Notes under the pieces: generated by a model
What the model was told of the DNA's origin: nothing
Database searches by the model: none
Seen by the model: only the letters and a program-made list of their open reading frames with translations
Shown here: positions 1 through 10,572 of the stretch, piece by piece
Numbering within the stretch: the stretch's first letter is position 1
How the letters are laid out: each line of letters begins with the position of its first letter
Assembly (NCBI RefSeq): GCF_005222695.1
Contig: NZ_STGG01000048.1
Coordinates: forward strand, 62,001 to 126,000
Length of the DNA stretch: 64,000 bases
Direction: 5' to 3'
Source: Massilia sp. HP4
Lineage (GTDB): Bacteria > Pseudomonadota > Gammaproteobacteria > Burkholderiales > Burkholderiaceae_D
Translations under genes and position numbers: made by a program

Positions 1-486
1 GCCGAATGCTCGCTGGGCGCCATCCTGGTCGCGGCCACCGAACGCGGCATCTGCGCGATCCTGATCGGCGACCAGCCGGAACCACTGGTGGACGACCTGC
101 AGGCGCGTTTCCCCAGGGCCGAGCTGCGCGGCGCGGAAGAAGGCTTCGAGCGCACGGTGGCGCTGGTGATCGGCCTGGTCGAGGAACCGCGCATCGGCCC
201 CGACCTGGATCTGCCGCTCGACGTGCGCGGCACCGCCTTCCAGCAGCGCGTGTGGCAGGCGCTGCGCGCGATTCCGTCGGGCCAGACTGTCACCTACGCC
301 GAATTGGCCGAACTGGTCGGCCTGGCTGGTGGGGCGCGCGCCGTGGCCGGGGCCTGCGCCGCCAATCCGGTGGCGGTCGCGATTCCCTGCCACCGCGTGG
401 TGCGCACCGGCGGCGCGCTGTCCGGCTACCGCTGGGGCATCGAGCGCAAGCGTGCGCTGCTCGAGCGCGAGGCGGAGCAGTCATGA
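1..486 (+). CDS. ada: Ada-type methylated-DNA--protein-cysteine methyltransferase, C-terminal part
   Basis: The frame is open at the left edge, so the N-terminal part of the gene lies outside the window; 161 residues are visible. The product transfers the methyl group of O6-methylguanine to its own cysteine, a one-use repair reaction on DNA. The acceptor motif PCHRV is encoded at 385-399 (cysteine codon 388-390). The stretch before it (CSLGAILVAATERGI) resembles the linker and ribonuclease-like domain of Ada proteins rather than a stand-alone Ogt, but the N-terminal Zn/AraC part cannot be seen. The stop TGA overlaps the ATG of the next gene (ATGA), so the two are probably translated together. 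Confidence 0.88.
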   Translation, partial: AECSLGAILVAATERGICAILIGDQPEPLVDDLQARFPRAELRGAEEGFERTVALVIGLVEEPRIGPDLDLPLDVRGTAFQQRVWQALRAIPSGQTVTYAELAELVGLAGGARAVAGACAANPVAVAIPCHRVVRTGGALSGYRWGIERKRALLEREAEQS

Positions 487-1166
487 TCGATTGGGATGAC
501 GTCGCTGCCCAGCTCGACGATGCCGGCTGCGCCGTGATTCCGGGCCTGCTCGATGCGCGCCATTGTGCGCGTTTCATTGCCGCCTACGACGAGCCGCAGC
601 GCTTTCGCAGCCGGGTGGTAATGGAGCGCCACGGCTTCGGCCGCGGCGAATACCAGTATTTCGGGTATCCGCTGCCCGAACCGCTGGCCGAACTGCGCAC
701 CAGCCTGTATCCGCCGCTGGCGCGCATCGCCAACCGCTGGCAGGCGGCGCTCGGGCTGGAGCTCCGCTTTCCGGCGGAGCACGCGGATTTTCTCGCCACT
801 TGCCACGCGGCCGGCCAGCTGCGCCCGACCCCGCTGCTGCTGCGCTACCGCGCCGGCGACTACAACTGCCTGCACCAGGACCTGTATGGCGAGCAGGTGT
901 TCCCGCTGCAGGTGGCGGTGCTGCTGTCGCAGCCCGGCGAAGACTTTGATGGCGGCCAATTCGTGCTCACCGAACAGCGCCCGCGCATGCAGTCGCGCGC
1001 CGAAGTGGTGGGTCTCGAGCAGGGCGATGCCGTCGTGTTTGCGGTTAACCAGCGGCCGGTGCAGGGCACGCGCGGCGTGTACCGGGTGGCGATGCGGCAT
1101 GGCGTCAGCCGGGTGCGGAGCGGCCTGCGCCATACCCTGGGGATCATCTTCCACGACGCCACCTGA
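483..1166 (+). CDS. 2OG-Fe(II) oxygenase (COG3826 / Oxygenase-NA type)
   Basis: A 227-residue protein that starts at the ATG overlapping the ada stop codon. It has the jelly-roll dioxygenase iron ligands H131-x-D133 (LHQD) and a distal His at H206, followed ten residues later by Arg216, which would bind 2-oxoglutarate. The sequence matches the group predicted to act on nucleic acids (DUF2086) better than classical AlkB. The translational coupling to ada supports a role in alkylation or other base-damage repair. The substrate is inferred, not known. The reading frame is open a long way upstream inside ada, but that part is an antisense-free frame shadow and not a longer gene. Confidence 0.8.
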   Translation: MIDWDDVAAQLDDAGCAVIPGLLDARHCARFIAAYDEPQRFRSRVVMERHGFGRGEYQYFGYPLPEPLAELRTSLYPPLARIANRWQAALGLELRFPAEHADFLATCHAAGQLRPTPLLLRYRAGDYNCLHQDLYGEQVFPLQVAVLLSQPGEDFDGGQFVLTEQRPRMQSRAEVVGLEQGDAVVFAVNQRPVQGTRGVYRVAMRHGVSRVRSGLRHTLGIIFHDAT

Positions 1167-1250
1167 AGGGCGCTCGGCCTCTCATGCAGTACACTCTTCG
1201 AACCGTGCCCACGAGGCGCGGACAACTCATTATCGGAGAGAAGAAAAAGC

Positions 1251-2921
1251 ATGCGCGCGCGCCCCTTATCCCTGCACTGCTCCCTGTTCGTCCTGGCTGC
1301 CCTGGGCAGCCTGCCGGCCCACGCCGACACCCTGGTCGACAACGCCAACGGCTATACCCTGAACGGGAAGGGTGAGCTGGTCCAGTTCACCACGATCGCC
1401 TTCGACGACAAGGGCCGCATCATCGCGCTCGGCGCCAGTGCCGACGTCGCTGCGAAGGCGCCGAACGCGAAGCGCATCGATATGCAGGGACGCACCCTGC
1501 TGCCGGGCCTGATAGACGCCCACGGCCACGTGTTCGGCCTGGGCCAGCAACTGACCCAGCTCGACCTGTTCCACAGCACCTCGCTCGACGGCGCCCTGAA
1601 GTCGATCGGCGACTACGCGCGCGCCAATGCCGATCATGCATGGATCCGCGGCCGCGGCTGGAACCAGGAGAACTGGAAGCTGGGGCGCTTCCCGACGGCG
1701 CAGGAACTCGACGGCGTTATCAAGGACCGCCCGGTATGGCTGGAACGGGTCGACGGCCACGCCGGCTGGACCAATAGCCGCGGGCTGGCGCTGGCCGGCA
1801 TCACGAAATCGACGCCAGACCCGGTCGGCGGCAAGATCGTGCGCGACGCCAATGGCGACGCGACCGGCGTGCTGGTCGACACCGCCCAGGAATTGCTGAC
1901 CCGCGTGCTGCCGCAGCAGACCGAGGCCGAAGGGCGCCTGATGCTCGACCGTGCCCTCGGTGAACTGGCGCGCGTGGGCCTGACCAGCGTGCACGACGCC
2001 GGCGTCGACGTGGCCCAGGACCGCCTGTACCGCGCCTATGCCGATCAGGGCAAGCTGACCACCCGCGTGTACGGCATGATCGCCGGCACCGACAAGGACT
2101 TCGACCAGCTGGCAGCGAACGGCCCCGTGAGCAATTACGGCAACGGCATGTATGCGCTGCGCGCCGTCAAGCTGTACTCGGACGGCGCCCTGGGCAGCCG
2201 CGGCGCCGCCCTGATCAAGCCGTACAGCGACGAATCGCACTCGCACGGCCTGCTGTTCCATAAAACCGCGCAGATGGATGCGATGATGGCCAAGGCCATG
2301 CGCCGCGGCTACCAGGTCAACGTCCACGCGATCGGCGACGCCGGCAACAAGCAGATCCTCGACATCTACCAGAAGGAGTTGAAGGCGACGAACAGCGCGG
2401 CCCAGCGCCACCGCATCGAACACGCCCAGGTGGTGCTGCCTGCCGACATCCCGCGCTTCAAGACGCTGGACATCATCCCGTCGATGCAGCCGACCCATGC
2501 CACGTCCGACAAGAACATGGCCGAGACCCGCATCGGGCCGGATCGCATCAAGGGCGCCTATGCCTGGCGCAGCTTCCTGCACCAGGGTTCGCGCATCGCC
2601 TGCGGTTCGGACTTCCCGGTCGAGTCGCCGAACCCGTTCTTCGGCATCCACGCCGCCGTCACGCGCCAGGATGCGCAAGGGCAGCCGGTGGCCGGCTGGT
2701 ATCCGAACCAGGCGATGTCGCTCAAGGAGGCCTTCCGCTGCTTCACCCTGGACGCGGCCTGGGCCGGGCATCAGGAAAAAGACCTCGGTTCGCTGGAGCC
2801 GGGCAAGCAGGCCGACTTCATCGTGATCGACCAGGACCTGTTCCGCATGCCGACCTACGACATCCACAAGACCGGCGTGCTGGAGACCTGGGTGGCCGGC
2901 CGCCAGGTCTTCAAAAAATGA
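1251..2921 (+). CDS. exported amidohydrolase, YtcJ family
   Basis: A 556-residue metal-dependent hydrolase with an N-terminal signal peptide (hydrophobic run about residues 8-20, ending near AHA). Amidohydrolase landmarks are present in order: HGH after DA near residue 90, the KLYSDGALGS segment, HAIGDAG, HRIEHAQ and CGSDFPVE, which together supply the His and Asp metal ligands of the TIM barrel. The family is called YtcJ-like or amidohydrolase 3, and its substrates are mostly unknown. The start ATG follows an A/G-rich ribosome-binding stretch (GGAGAGAAG). It lies just upstream of the hut promoter on the same strand. A link to histidine breakdown is possible but unsupported. Confidence 0.85.
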   Translation: MRARPLSLHCSLFVLAALGSLPAHADTLVDNANGYTLNGKGELVQFTTIAFDDKGRIIALGASADVAAKAPNAKRIDMQGRTLLPGLIDAHGHVFGLGQQLTQLDLFHSTSLDGALKSIGDYARANADHAWIRGRGWNQENWKLGRFPTAQELDGVIKDRPVWLERVDGHAGWTNSRGLALAGITKSTPDPVGGKIVRDANGDATGVLVDTAQELLTRVLPQQTEAEGRLMLDRALGELARVGLTSVHDAGVDVAQDRLYRAYADQGKLTTRVYGMIAGTDKDFDQLAANGPVSNYGNGMYALRAVKLYSDGALGSRGAALIKPYSDESHSHGLLFHKTAQMDAMMAKAMRRGYQVNVHAIGDAGNKQILDIYQKELKATNSAAQRHRIEHAQVVLPADIPRFKTLDIIPSMQPTHATSDKNMAETRIGPDRIKGAYAWRSFLHQGSRIACGSDFPVESPNPFFGIHAAVTRQDAQGQPVAGWYPNQAMSLKEAFRCFTLDAAWAGHQEKDLGSLEPGKQADFIVIDQDLFRMPTYDIHKTGVLETWVAGRQVFKK

Positions 2922-2922
2922 A

Positions 2923-2951
2923 TTGACGAGGTTGTATAGACAACCTAGACT
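2923..2951 (+). promoter_or_regulatory. hut operon promoter
   Basis: TTGACG (2923-2928) and TAGACT (2946-2951) are separated by exactly 17 bp and match the sigma-70 -35 and -10 hexamers at 5/6 and 4/6 positions. The pair stands 62 nt before hutU, and a HutC-type operator fills the spacer. This is seen in the sequence; activity is inferred. Confidence 0.65.
2931..2944. promoter_or_regulatory. HutC-type operator
   Basis: GTTGTATAGACAAC is a near-perfect palindrome whose core GTATAGAC (2934-2941) fits the GTNTANAC consensus known for the HutC subfamily of GntR repressors. It sits between the -35 and -10 boxes, where bound repressor would block RNA polymerase. In other bacteria urocanate releases HutC. 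No hutC gene is present in the window. Confidence 0.65.
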
Positions 2952-3013
2952 TCAGAGCAGCTTTACGGCGCGCGCCGCTGGCGTGCGCCGTGTCACCGAC
3001 CGAAGGAGCCGCC

Positions 3014-4723
<1,710 letters not shown>

Positions 4724-4737
4724 AGAATCTTGCAACC

Positions 4738-6291
4738 ATGAACGATACCAAGAACTTCACCCTGCAACCGGGCCAGATGACGCTCGTCGACCTGCGCGCG
4801 GTATGGGCCGAGCGCCAGCCATTGAGCCTGGCCGCCGATGCCTGGGACGCGATCGCGGCGTCCTGCGCCACGGTCGACGCCATCGTCGCCAAGGGCGACC
4901 CGGCGTATGGCATCAACACCGGCTTCGGCATCCTGGCCAAGGCCCATATTCCCAACGACCAGCTGGCCACCCTGCAGCGCAACCTGATCCTGTCGCATGC
5001 GGTCGGTACCGGCGAACTGCTGTCGGATACGATCGTGCGCCTGATCCTCTTGACCAAGATCGGCAGCCTGGCGCGCGGTTATTCGGGCGTGCGTCCGGTG
5101 ATCGTCGAGACCTTGATCGCGCTGTACAACGCCAACATCATGCCGGCGATTCCTTGCCAGGGCTCGGTCGGCGCCTCGGGCGACCTGGCGCCGCTGGCCC
5201 ATATGACGCTGGCGATGCTGGGCGTGGGGCCGGTGCGCCACAACGGCGCGCTGGTCGATGCCGGCGACGCCTTGCGCGCGGCCGGCATCGAACCGGTGAC
5301 ATTGGCGGCGAAAGAAGGCCTGGCCCTGATCAACGGCACGCAGGTCTCGACCGCGCTGGCGCTGCACGGCCTGTTCATGGCCGAACGCCTGCTCGAAGCC
5401 GCGATGGTCACCGGCGCGCTGTCGGTGGATGCGGCGCGCGGCAGCGACGCGCCGTTCGATCCACGCATCCACGCGGTGCGCGGCCAGCCGGGCCAGATCG
5501 CGGCGGCCCGGATCTACCGCGAACTGGTGGCCGGCAGCGCGATCCGCGCTTCGCACCTGGTGGGCGACGAGCGCGTGCAAGACCCGTACAGCCTGCGCTG
5601 CCAGCCGCAGGTGATGGGCGCGGTGATGGACCTGATCGCGAATGCCGGCCGCACCCTGCTGATCGAGGCGAATGCCGTGACCGACAATCCGCTTCTGTTT
5701 ATTGGGGAAAATGCGGGCGGCGAAATCATCTCTGGCGGCAACTTCCACGCCGAGCCGGTAGCCTTCGCGGCCGATACGCTGGCGCTGGCGATCGCCGAGA
5801 TCGGAGCGCTGGCCGAGCGCCGCATCGCGCTGCTGATCGACGCCAACCTGTCCGGCCTGCCGGCCTTCCTGGTGCGCGAACCGGGCCTCAATTCGGGCTT
5901 CATGATCGCCCACGTGACCGCCGCCGCGCTGGCGTCCGAGAACAAGTCGCTGGCCCATCCGGCCAGCGTCGACAGCCTGCCGACGTCGGCCAACCAGGAA
6001 GACCACGTGAGCATGGCGACCTTCGCTGCGCGCCGTCTCGACCAGATGGCGCACAATACGGCGGTCATTGTCGGGATCGAACTGCTGGCGGCCAGCCAGG
6101 GGATCGAGTTCCACCGCCCGCTGCAAAGTTCCGAGACCCTGGAATCGGTGCATGCGCAGTTGCGCCAGCAGGTCGCTCCCTACGATGCCGACCGCTTCTT
6201 CGCGCCCGATATCGAGGCCGCGCGCAAGCTGGTGGTCGACGGCGCGCTGTCGGCGTCGTGCAAGGAGTTGTTCACCGTGCTGCACCCGTAA
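4738..6291 (+). CDS. hutH: histidine ammonia-lyase
   Basis: A 517-residue enzyme that deaminates L-histidine to trans-urocanate and ammonia. The triad Ala146-Ser147-Gly148 (in GSVGASGDLAP), which cyclises to the MIO electrophile, is intact. YGINTGFG near residue 55 and the later EFHRPLQSS segment are typical of the family. The start is the ATG 14 nt after hutU; the frame is open upstream into hutU but without a ribosome-binding site. It is co-transcribed with the other hut genes. Nothing looks unusual. Confidence 0.97.
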   Translation: MNDTKNFTLQPGQMTLVDLRAVWAERQPLSLAADAWDAIAASCATVDAIVAKGDPAYGINTGFGILAKAHIPNDQLATLQRNLILSHAVGTGELLSDTIVRLILLTKIGSLARGYSGVRPVIVETLIALYNANIMPAIPCQGSVGASGDLAPLAHMTLAMLGVGPVRHNGALVDAGDALRAAGIEPVTLAAKEGLALINGTQVSTALALHGLFMAERLLEAAMVTGALSVDAARGSDAPFDPRIHAVRGQPGQIAAARIYRELVAGSAIRASHLVGDERVQDPYSLRCQPQVMGAVMDLIANAGRTLLIEANAVTDNPLLFIGENAGGEIISGGNFHAEPVAFAADTLALAIAEIGALAERRIALLIDANLSGLPAFLVREPGLNSGFMIAHVTAAALASENKSLAHPASVDSLPTSANQEDHVSMATFAARRLDQMAHNTAVIVGIELLAASQGIEFHRPLQSSETLESVHAQLRQQVAPYDADRFFAPDIEAARKLVVDGALSASCKELFTVLHP

Positions 6292-6312
6292 ATAGTTACT
6301 ACAGGAGTCGCG

Positions 6313-7101
6313 ATGGAGTTCCGGTTCAAGGCAGGCAGGCTTCCCATGCTGGTATCGATGCCGCATGCGGGCACTGACATTCCCGACGAGGTGGCGGACA
6401 CGCTGGCGCCGTGCGCGCAGGCGCGCGCCGACACCGACTGGCACTTGCCGGAACTGTACGGCTTCCTGGAAGAGATGGGTATCTCGACCATCTCGGCGCG
6501 CTGGTCGCGCTACCTGATCGACCTGAATCGCCCGCCCGAGGACACCAACCTGTACCCGGGCCTGGACACGACCGGCCTGTGCCCGCTCGACACCTTCGGG
6601 CGCGAGCGTCTGTACCACGAGGGCATGGAGCCCGACGGGGCCGAGGTGCAGCGACGCCTGGAGCGCTACTGGCGGCCCTACCACGAACAGCTGCAGTCCG
6701 AGCTCGGGCGCCTGAAGGCCGAACATGGCCGCGTGGTGCTGTGGGAAGCGCATTCGATCGCCTCGATCGTACCGCGCTTCTTCGAGGGCAAGCTGCCTGA
6801 CCTGAACTTCGGCACCGCCGAAGGCAAGTCCTGCGCACCGGGCCTGGAGCAGGCCATCCTCGGCGTGGCGCGTGCCCAGCAGCGCTATTCCATCGCCCTG
6901 AATGGCCGCTTCAAGGGCGGCCACATCACGCGCCACTACGGCCAGCCGTCGAACGGCGTGCACGCGATCCAGCTCGAGAAATGCCAGTGCCTGTACATGA
7001 ACGAGGCGCCGCCGTTCGACTATCGCCCCGACGTTGCGGCCGGCCTGCAACCGCTGCTGCTCGACATGATAGGCGCCGCGGTGGAGTGGGTGCGCGCATG
7101 A
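6313..7101 (+). CDS. hutG: N-formylglutamate deformylase
   Basis: A 262-residue metallo-amidohydrolase of the N-formylglutamate amidohydrolase family that releases formate and glutamate from N-formylglutamate, the last step of the five-step hut pathway. The MPHAGTDIP segment near the N-terminus, DLNRPPED, WEAHSI and LNGRFKGGHITRHYG are typical family blocks. An AGGAG ribosome-binding site lies before the ATG. It overlaps hutF by four bases (ATGA). Its pairing with hutF shows that formiminoglutamate is first deiminated rather than hydrolysed directly to formamide. Confidence 0.95.
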   Translation: MEFRFKAGRLPMLVSMPHAGTDIPDEVADTLAPCAQARADTDWHLPELYGFLEEMGISTISARWSRYLIDLNRPPEDTNLYPGLDTTGLCPLDTFGRERLYHEGMEPDGAEVQRRLERYWRPYHEQLQSELGRLKAEHGRVVLWEAHSIASIVPRFFEGKLPDLNFGTAEGKSCAPGLEQAILGVARAQQRYSIALNGRFKGGHITRHYGQPSNGVHAIQLEKCQCLYMNEAPPFDYRPDVAAGLQPLLLDMIGAAVEWVRA

Positions 7102-8465
7102 GCGCCCTGTTTGCCTGCCACGCATTGCTGGCGCAGGGCTGGCAGCGCGATGTGCTGCTCGAATGGGACGCGCACGGCGACCTGACCCGGGTGTCGCCCG
7201 GCGCGCCGGCTTCGCCCGACGCAAGGCGCGCCGAATACGTCTTGCCCGGCATGGTCAACCTGCACTCGCATGCCTTCCAGCGTGCGCTCGGCGGACTGAC
7301 CGAGCGCGCCGGCGACGGGCCGGACAGCTTCTGGACCTGGCGCGACCTGATGTACCGCTTCGCCGCCCGCATCACCCCCGAACAGATCGAGGCCATCGCG
7401 GCCCAGCTGTTCGCCGAATGCCTGCGCCACGGGTATACCTCGCTGTGCGAGTTCCACTACCTGCAGCGCGATGTCGACGGCGCCAGCTATGCGCGGCCGG
7501 CCGAGACGGCCGCGCGCGTGGCGGCGGCGGGGCAGGTGGCCGGCATGGGCTTGACCCTGCTGCCGGTGCTGTACAGCCACGCCGGTTTCGGCGAACAGCC
7601 GCTGGCGCCGGCGCAGGCGCGCTTTCGCACGAACGTGGACGACGTGCTCGGCATCGTCGAGGCCCTGGCGCCGCTGCGCAGCGGCCAGCTGGAGGTCGGC
7701 GCCGCCCCGCACTCGCTGCGCGCGGCCACGATCGATCAGATCAGGGCGCTGGCCAGCGGCCTGCCGCAGGGACGTCCGCTGCACATCCACATCGCCGAGC
7801 AGCAGGGCGAGGTGGCGCAGTGCCTGGCGCATGCGGGGCGGCGGCCGGTCGAGTACCTGATGGACCACGTCGCGCTCGATGCGCGCTGGTGCCTGGTGCA
7901 TGCCACCCATGTGAACGAGACCGAAGTGGCGGCGCTGGCCAGGAGCGGCGCCGTGGCCGGCCTGTGCCCGACCACCGAGGCCAACCTGGGCGACGGCCTG
8001 TTCCCGCTGGCGCCCTTCATCGAAGCGGGCGGGCGCTTCGGCATCGGCAGCGACAGCCATGTGTCGCAAAGCCCGGTCGAGGAATTGCGCTGGCTCGAAT
8101 ACGGCCAGCGCCTGCTGCACCAGAAGCGCAATGTGGCGCACACGCGCCAGCAGCGCCAGGTCGGCGACTATCTGTGGCAGGCGGCGCTGGCAGGCGGCGC
8201 CGATGCGAGCGGCCGCCGCGTCGGCCGGCTCGAGGCCGGCAAGCGCGCCGATCTGCTGGTGCTCGACAACGATCATCCGAACCTGGATGGCGTGAATGAG
8301 GCCGAAGTGCTCGGACGTGTTGTATTCTGTGGCAACGACAACCTGGTGCGCGACGTGCTGTGCGGTGGCCGCTGGGTCGTGGAAAACGGGCGCCACGTGG
8401 CGCAGGAGGCGATTGCCGGGCGTTACCGCCAGGCGATCAGGGATTTGCGCGCAGAGACCCAATAG
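7098..8465 (+). CDS. hutF: formimidoylglutamate deiminase
   Basis: A 455-residue amidohydrolase that converts N-formimidoyl-L-glutamate to N-formyl-L-glutamate and ammonia. Metal-binding signatures appear in order: NLHSHAFQRALGG, HIAEQQGEV, LVHATHVNETE and GIGSDSHVS. The start ATG overlaps the hutG stop. Its presence next to hutG defines the HutF/HutG branch of histidine degradation. Distinct from HutI, which is the second amidohydrolase of the operon. Confidence 0.95.
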   Translation: MSALFACHALLAQGWQRDVLLEWDAHGDLTRVSPGAPASPDARRAEYVLPGMVNLHSHAFQRALGGLTERAGDGPDSFWTWRDLMYRFAARITPEQIEAIAAQLFAECLRHGYTSLCEFHYLQRDVDGASYARPAETAARVAAAGQVAGMGLTLLPVLYSHAGFGEQPLAPAQARFRTNVDDVLGIVEALAPLRSGQLEVGAAPHSLRAATIDQIRALASGLPQGRPLHIHIAEQQGEVAQCLAHAGRRPVEYLMDHVALDARWCLVHATHVNETEVAALARSGAVAGLCPTTEANLGDGLFPLAPFIEAGGRFGIGSDSHVSQSPVEELRWLEYGQRLLHQKRNVAHTRQQRQVGDYLWQAALAGGADASGRRVGRLEAGKRADLLVLDNDHPNLDGVNEAEVLGRVVFCGNDNLVRDVLCGGRWVVENGRHVAQEAIAGRYRQAIRDLRAETQ

Positions 8466-8473
8466 GTGGCGAA

Positions 8474-9079
8474 ATGACTGTCTTGATTCCGTTTGCAGGT
8501 TTGTCCCCGGTGCCGTGGAAGAACGGCGGCGGCAGCACGATCGAGATCGCGATCGGCCCGAATGACGCCAACTTCGACGATTTCGACTGGCGCGTCAGCA
8601 TGGCGACCATCGCCGAGGACGGCGCCTTTTCGCAGTTCCCGGGCGTGGACCGCACCTTGGCGCTGGTCGACGGTCATGGCATGACCTTGCAGATCGATGG
8701 CGAGCCGGCCCTGATCAGCCAGGCCGAGCCGGTGGTCGCCTTCGACGGCAGCTCCGAGGTGCAGGCCCGGCTCAACCGCGGGCCGACGCTCGATTTCAAC
8801 GTCATGTCGCGCAGCGAGCGCTGCTGGCACCAGTTCGGCCGGCGGCGCCTGAGCGGCGACTCGACCTTCGTCGCGCGCGCCGAAGTCACCGTGCTGTTCC
8901 TGGCCGAGGGCGACAGCCTGCAACTGGCCAGCGACGACGAGCGCGTCGGCCTGGTGCGCTACGACGCCGTGATCCTCGACCAGGGCACCGTGTGGTCGCT
9001 CGAAGCGGGGCAGGCCACGATCTACATCGTCGACGTCCACTATTACTCGGAAGACGATGACGACGAAATGTATGACTGA
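8474..9079 (+). CDS. hutD: HutD family protein
   Basis: A 201-residue cupin-like (bicupin) protein of the HutD family. The N-terminal PVPWKNGGGST segment and the FDWRVSMATI segment are characteristic. In Pseudomonas, HutD is known not to be a catabolic enzyme but to limit hut expression, probably as a governor of urocanate level. The gene follows hutF by 8 nt and overlaps the start of hutI by 8 nt. The C-terminal tail is acidic (EDDDDEMYD). No catalytic activity should be assumed. Confidence 0.92.
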   Translation: MTVLIPFAGLSPVPWKNGGGSTIEIAIGPNDANFDDFDWRVSMATIAEDGAFSQFPGVDRTLALVDGHGMTLQIDGEPALISQAEPVVAFDGSSEVQARLNRGPTLDFNVMSRSERCWHQFGRRRLSGDSTFVARAEVTVLFLAEGDSLQLASDDERVGLVRYDAVILDQGTVWSLEAGQATIYIVDVHYYSEDDDDEMYD

Positions 9080-10283
9080 CCTGCTGTTTACCAACGTCCA
9101 CCTGGCGACGATGGAAGACGGCTACGGCGAGTTGGCCGATGCCGCGCTGGCGGTGAAGGATGGCCGCATCGCCTGGATCGGCGCCCGCGCCGACGCGCCG
9201 CCAGCGAAGCAGGTGCACGACTGCGGCGGCGCCTGGATGACGCCGGGCCTGGTCGACTGCCACACCCACGTGGTCCACGCCGGCAACCGCAGCAACGAAT
9301 GGGAAGCGCGCCTGAACGGCGCCACCTACGAAGACATCGCGCGCCAGGGCGGCGGCATCATGTCGACGGTGCGCGCGACCAGGCAGGCCAGTGTCGATGC
9401 CCTCGTGGAGGCGAGCCTGCCGCGCGTGCGCGCGCTGCTGGCCGAGGGCGTGACCACGCTCGAGATCAAGTCGGGCTATGGCCTCGAACGCGGGGCCGAG
9501 GAGCGCATGCTGCGCGCCGCGCGCCGCATCGGCGAGCTGCTGCCGGTGCGGGTGGCGACCACCTTCCTCGGCGCGCACGCGCTGCCGCCCGAATTCGCCG
9601 GCCGCCAGGACGATTACGTGACCGAGGTTTGCGACCGCATGCTGCCGGCGCTGGCCGGGCTGGGCCTGGTCGACGCGGTGGATGCCTTCTGCGAACGGAT
9701 CGGTTTTACCGGTGCCCAGACCGAGCGCGTATTCGAGGCGGCGCGCAAGCTCGACCTGCCGCTCAAGCTGCACGCCGAACAATTGTCTGACCAGGGCGGG
9801 GCGGAACTCGTGGCGCGCTATGAGGGCCTGTCGGCCGACCACCTGGAACACCTGAGTCCACAAGGCATCGCCGCGATGGCGCGCGCGGGCACCGTGGCCG
9901 TGCTGCTGCCCGGGGCCTATTACTTTTTACGTGAGACGGTCATGCCGCCGATCGCCGCCTTGCGCGAAGCCGGCGTGCCGATGGCGGTGGCCACCGACTG
10001 CAATCCCGGCACCTCGCCCATGACGTCGCTGCTGCTGGCGATAAATATGGCCTGCACCCTGTGGCGCCTGACGCCGCAAGAAGCCCTGCTTGGCGCGACC
10101 GCCTATGGCGCGCTGGCCCTGGGCCTGCAGGCCGAGATCGGCACGCTGACGGTCGGCAAGCGCGCCGACCTGGCCTTGTGGAAGATCGCGCGGCCCGCCG
10201 ACCTGGCGTATGCGATCGGTTTCAATCCCTGCCAGGCCGTGGTCAATGGCGGCGTGTTGCGCTCACCGCATCTTCCTGGCTGA
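9072..10283 (+). CDS. hutI: imidazolonepropionase
   Basis: A 403-residue amidohydrolase that opens 4-imidazolone-5-propionate to N-formimidoyl-L-glutamate, the third step of the pathway. Metal-site blocks are DCHTHVVHAG, KLHAEQLSDQGGAEL and ATDCNPGTSP. The ATG at 9072 (MTDLLFTN) fits family starts; an ATG five codons earlier (9057) is also in frame. Either choice overlaps hutD, implying coupled translation. It is the last gene of the operon; a terminator stands about 230 nt downstream. Confidence 0.95.
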   Translation: MTDLLFTNVHLATMEDGYGELADAALAVKDGRIAWIGARADAPPAKQVHDCGGAWMTPGLVDCHTHVVHAGNRSNEWEARLNGATYEDIARQGGGIMSTVRATRQASVDALVEASLPRVRALLAEGVTTLEIKSGYGLERGAEERMLRAARRIGELLPVRVATTFLGAHALPPEFAGRQDDYVTEVCDRMLPALAGLGLVDAVDAFCERIGFTGAQTERVFEAARKLDLPLKLHAEQLSDQGGAELVARYEGLSADHLEHLSPQGIAAMARAGTVAVLLPGAYYFLRETVMPPIAALREAGVPMAVATDCNPGTSPMTSLLLAINMACTLWRLTPQEALLGATAYGALALGLQAEIGTLTVGKRADLALWKIARPADLAYAIGFNPCQAVVNGGVLRSPHLPG

Positions 10284-10572
10284 TCAAACGACGCTTGTCT
10301 TTCGGGCGCAACACCCTTCAGGCGCATTGGGTAGGTGCTTGATCGCCCTCAAGCCAGGCTTTCGCTCCTGGCCGATGATGGAAAAAACGCGCACACATCG
10401 AGACAAGTAATTACAGCGGTAAGCAAATGTAAGGCTTAATGGATCCATAAGAATGGCCGACTATAGTCATTCATGTGATTCCCATCTCCCCTCCCCATTT
10501 GCCAAAATGGGTTTGCCCACGACGCTAACGCCTCGTGGGCTTTTCTTTTGTCTGACGCTTTTCTTCGTCCTC
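10284..10572. other. intergenic region between hutI and the GNAT gene
   Basis: A 289-nt non-coding stretch between convergent genes. It is less GC-rich than its surroundings in its right half. It contains a small hairpin (CCCATTT at 10494-10500 with AAATGGG at 10505-10511), then a strong plus-strand terminator. No convincing ORF was seen. It may be the hut 3' untranslated region or may carry a small RNA. Confidence 0.5.
10515..10549 (+). terminator. intrinsic terminator
   Basis: GCCCACGA (10515-10522) and TCGTGGGC (10533-10540) form a perfect 8-bp stem with a 10-nt loop, followed by TTTTCTTTT. The T-tract is on the plus strand, so it ends rightward transcripts: the hut operon or an independent small RNA. 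Confidence 0.85.

Noticed and set aside
6..1166. A 386-residue frame that includes the 2OG oxygenase
   Set aside because: The first 159 codons are another frame of ada; the oxygenase starts at 483.
10441..10500. A tRNA-like 3' end before the 10515 terminator
   Set aside because: No acceptor stem, anticodon arm or T-loop consensus could be folded.
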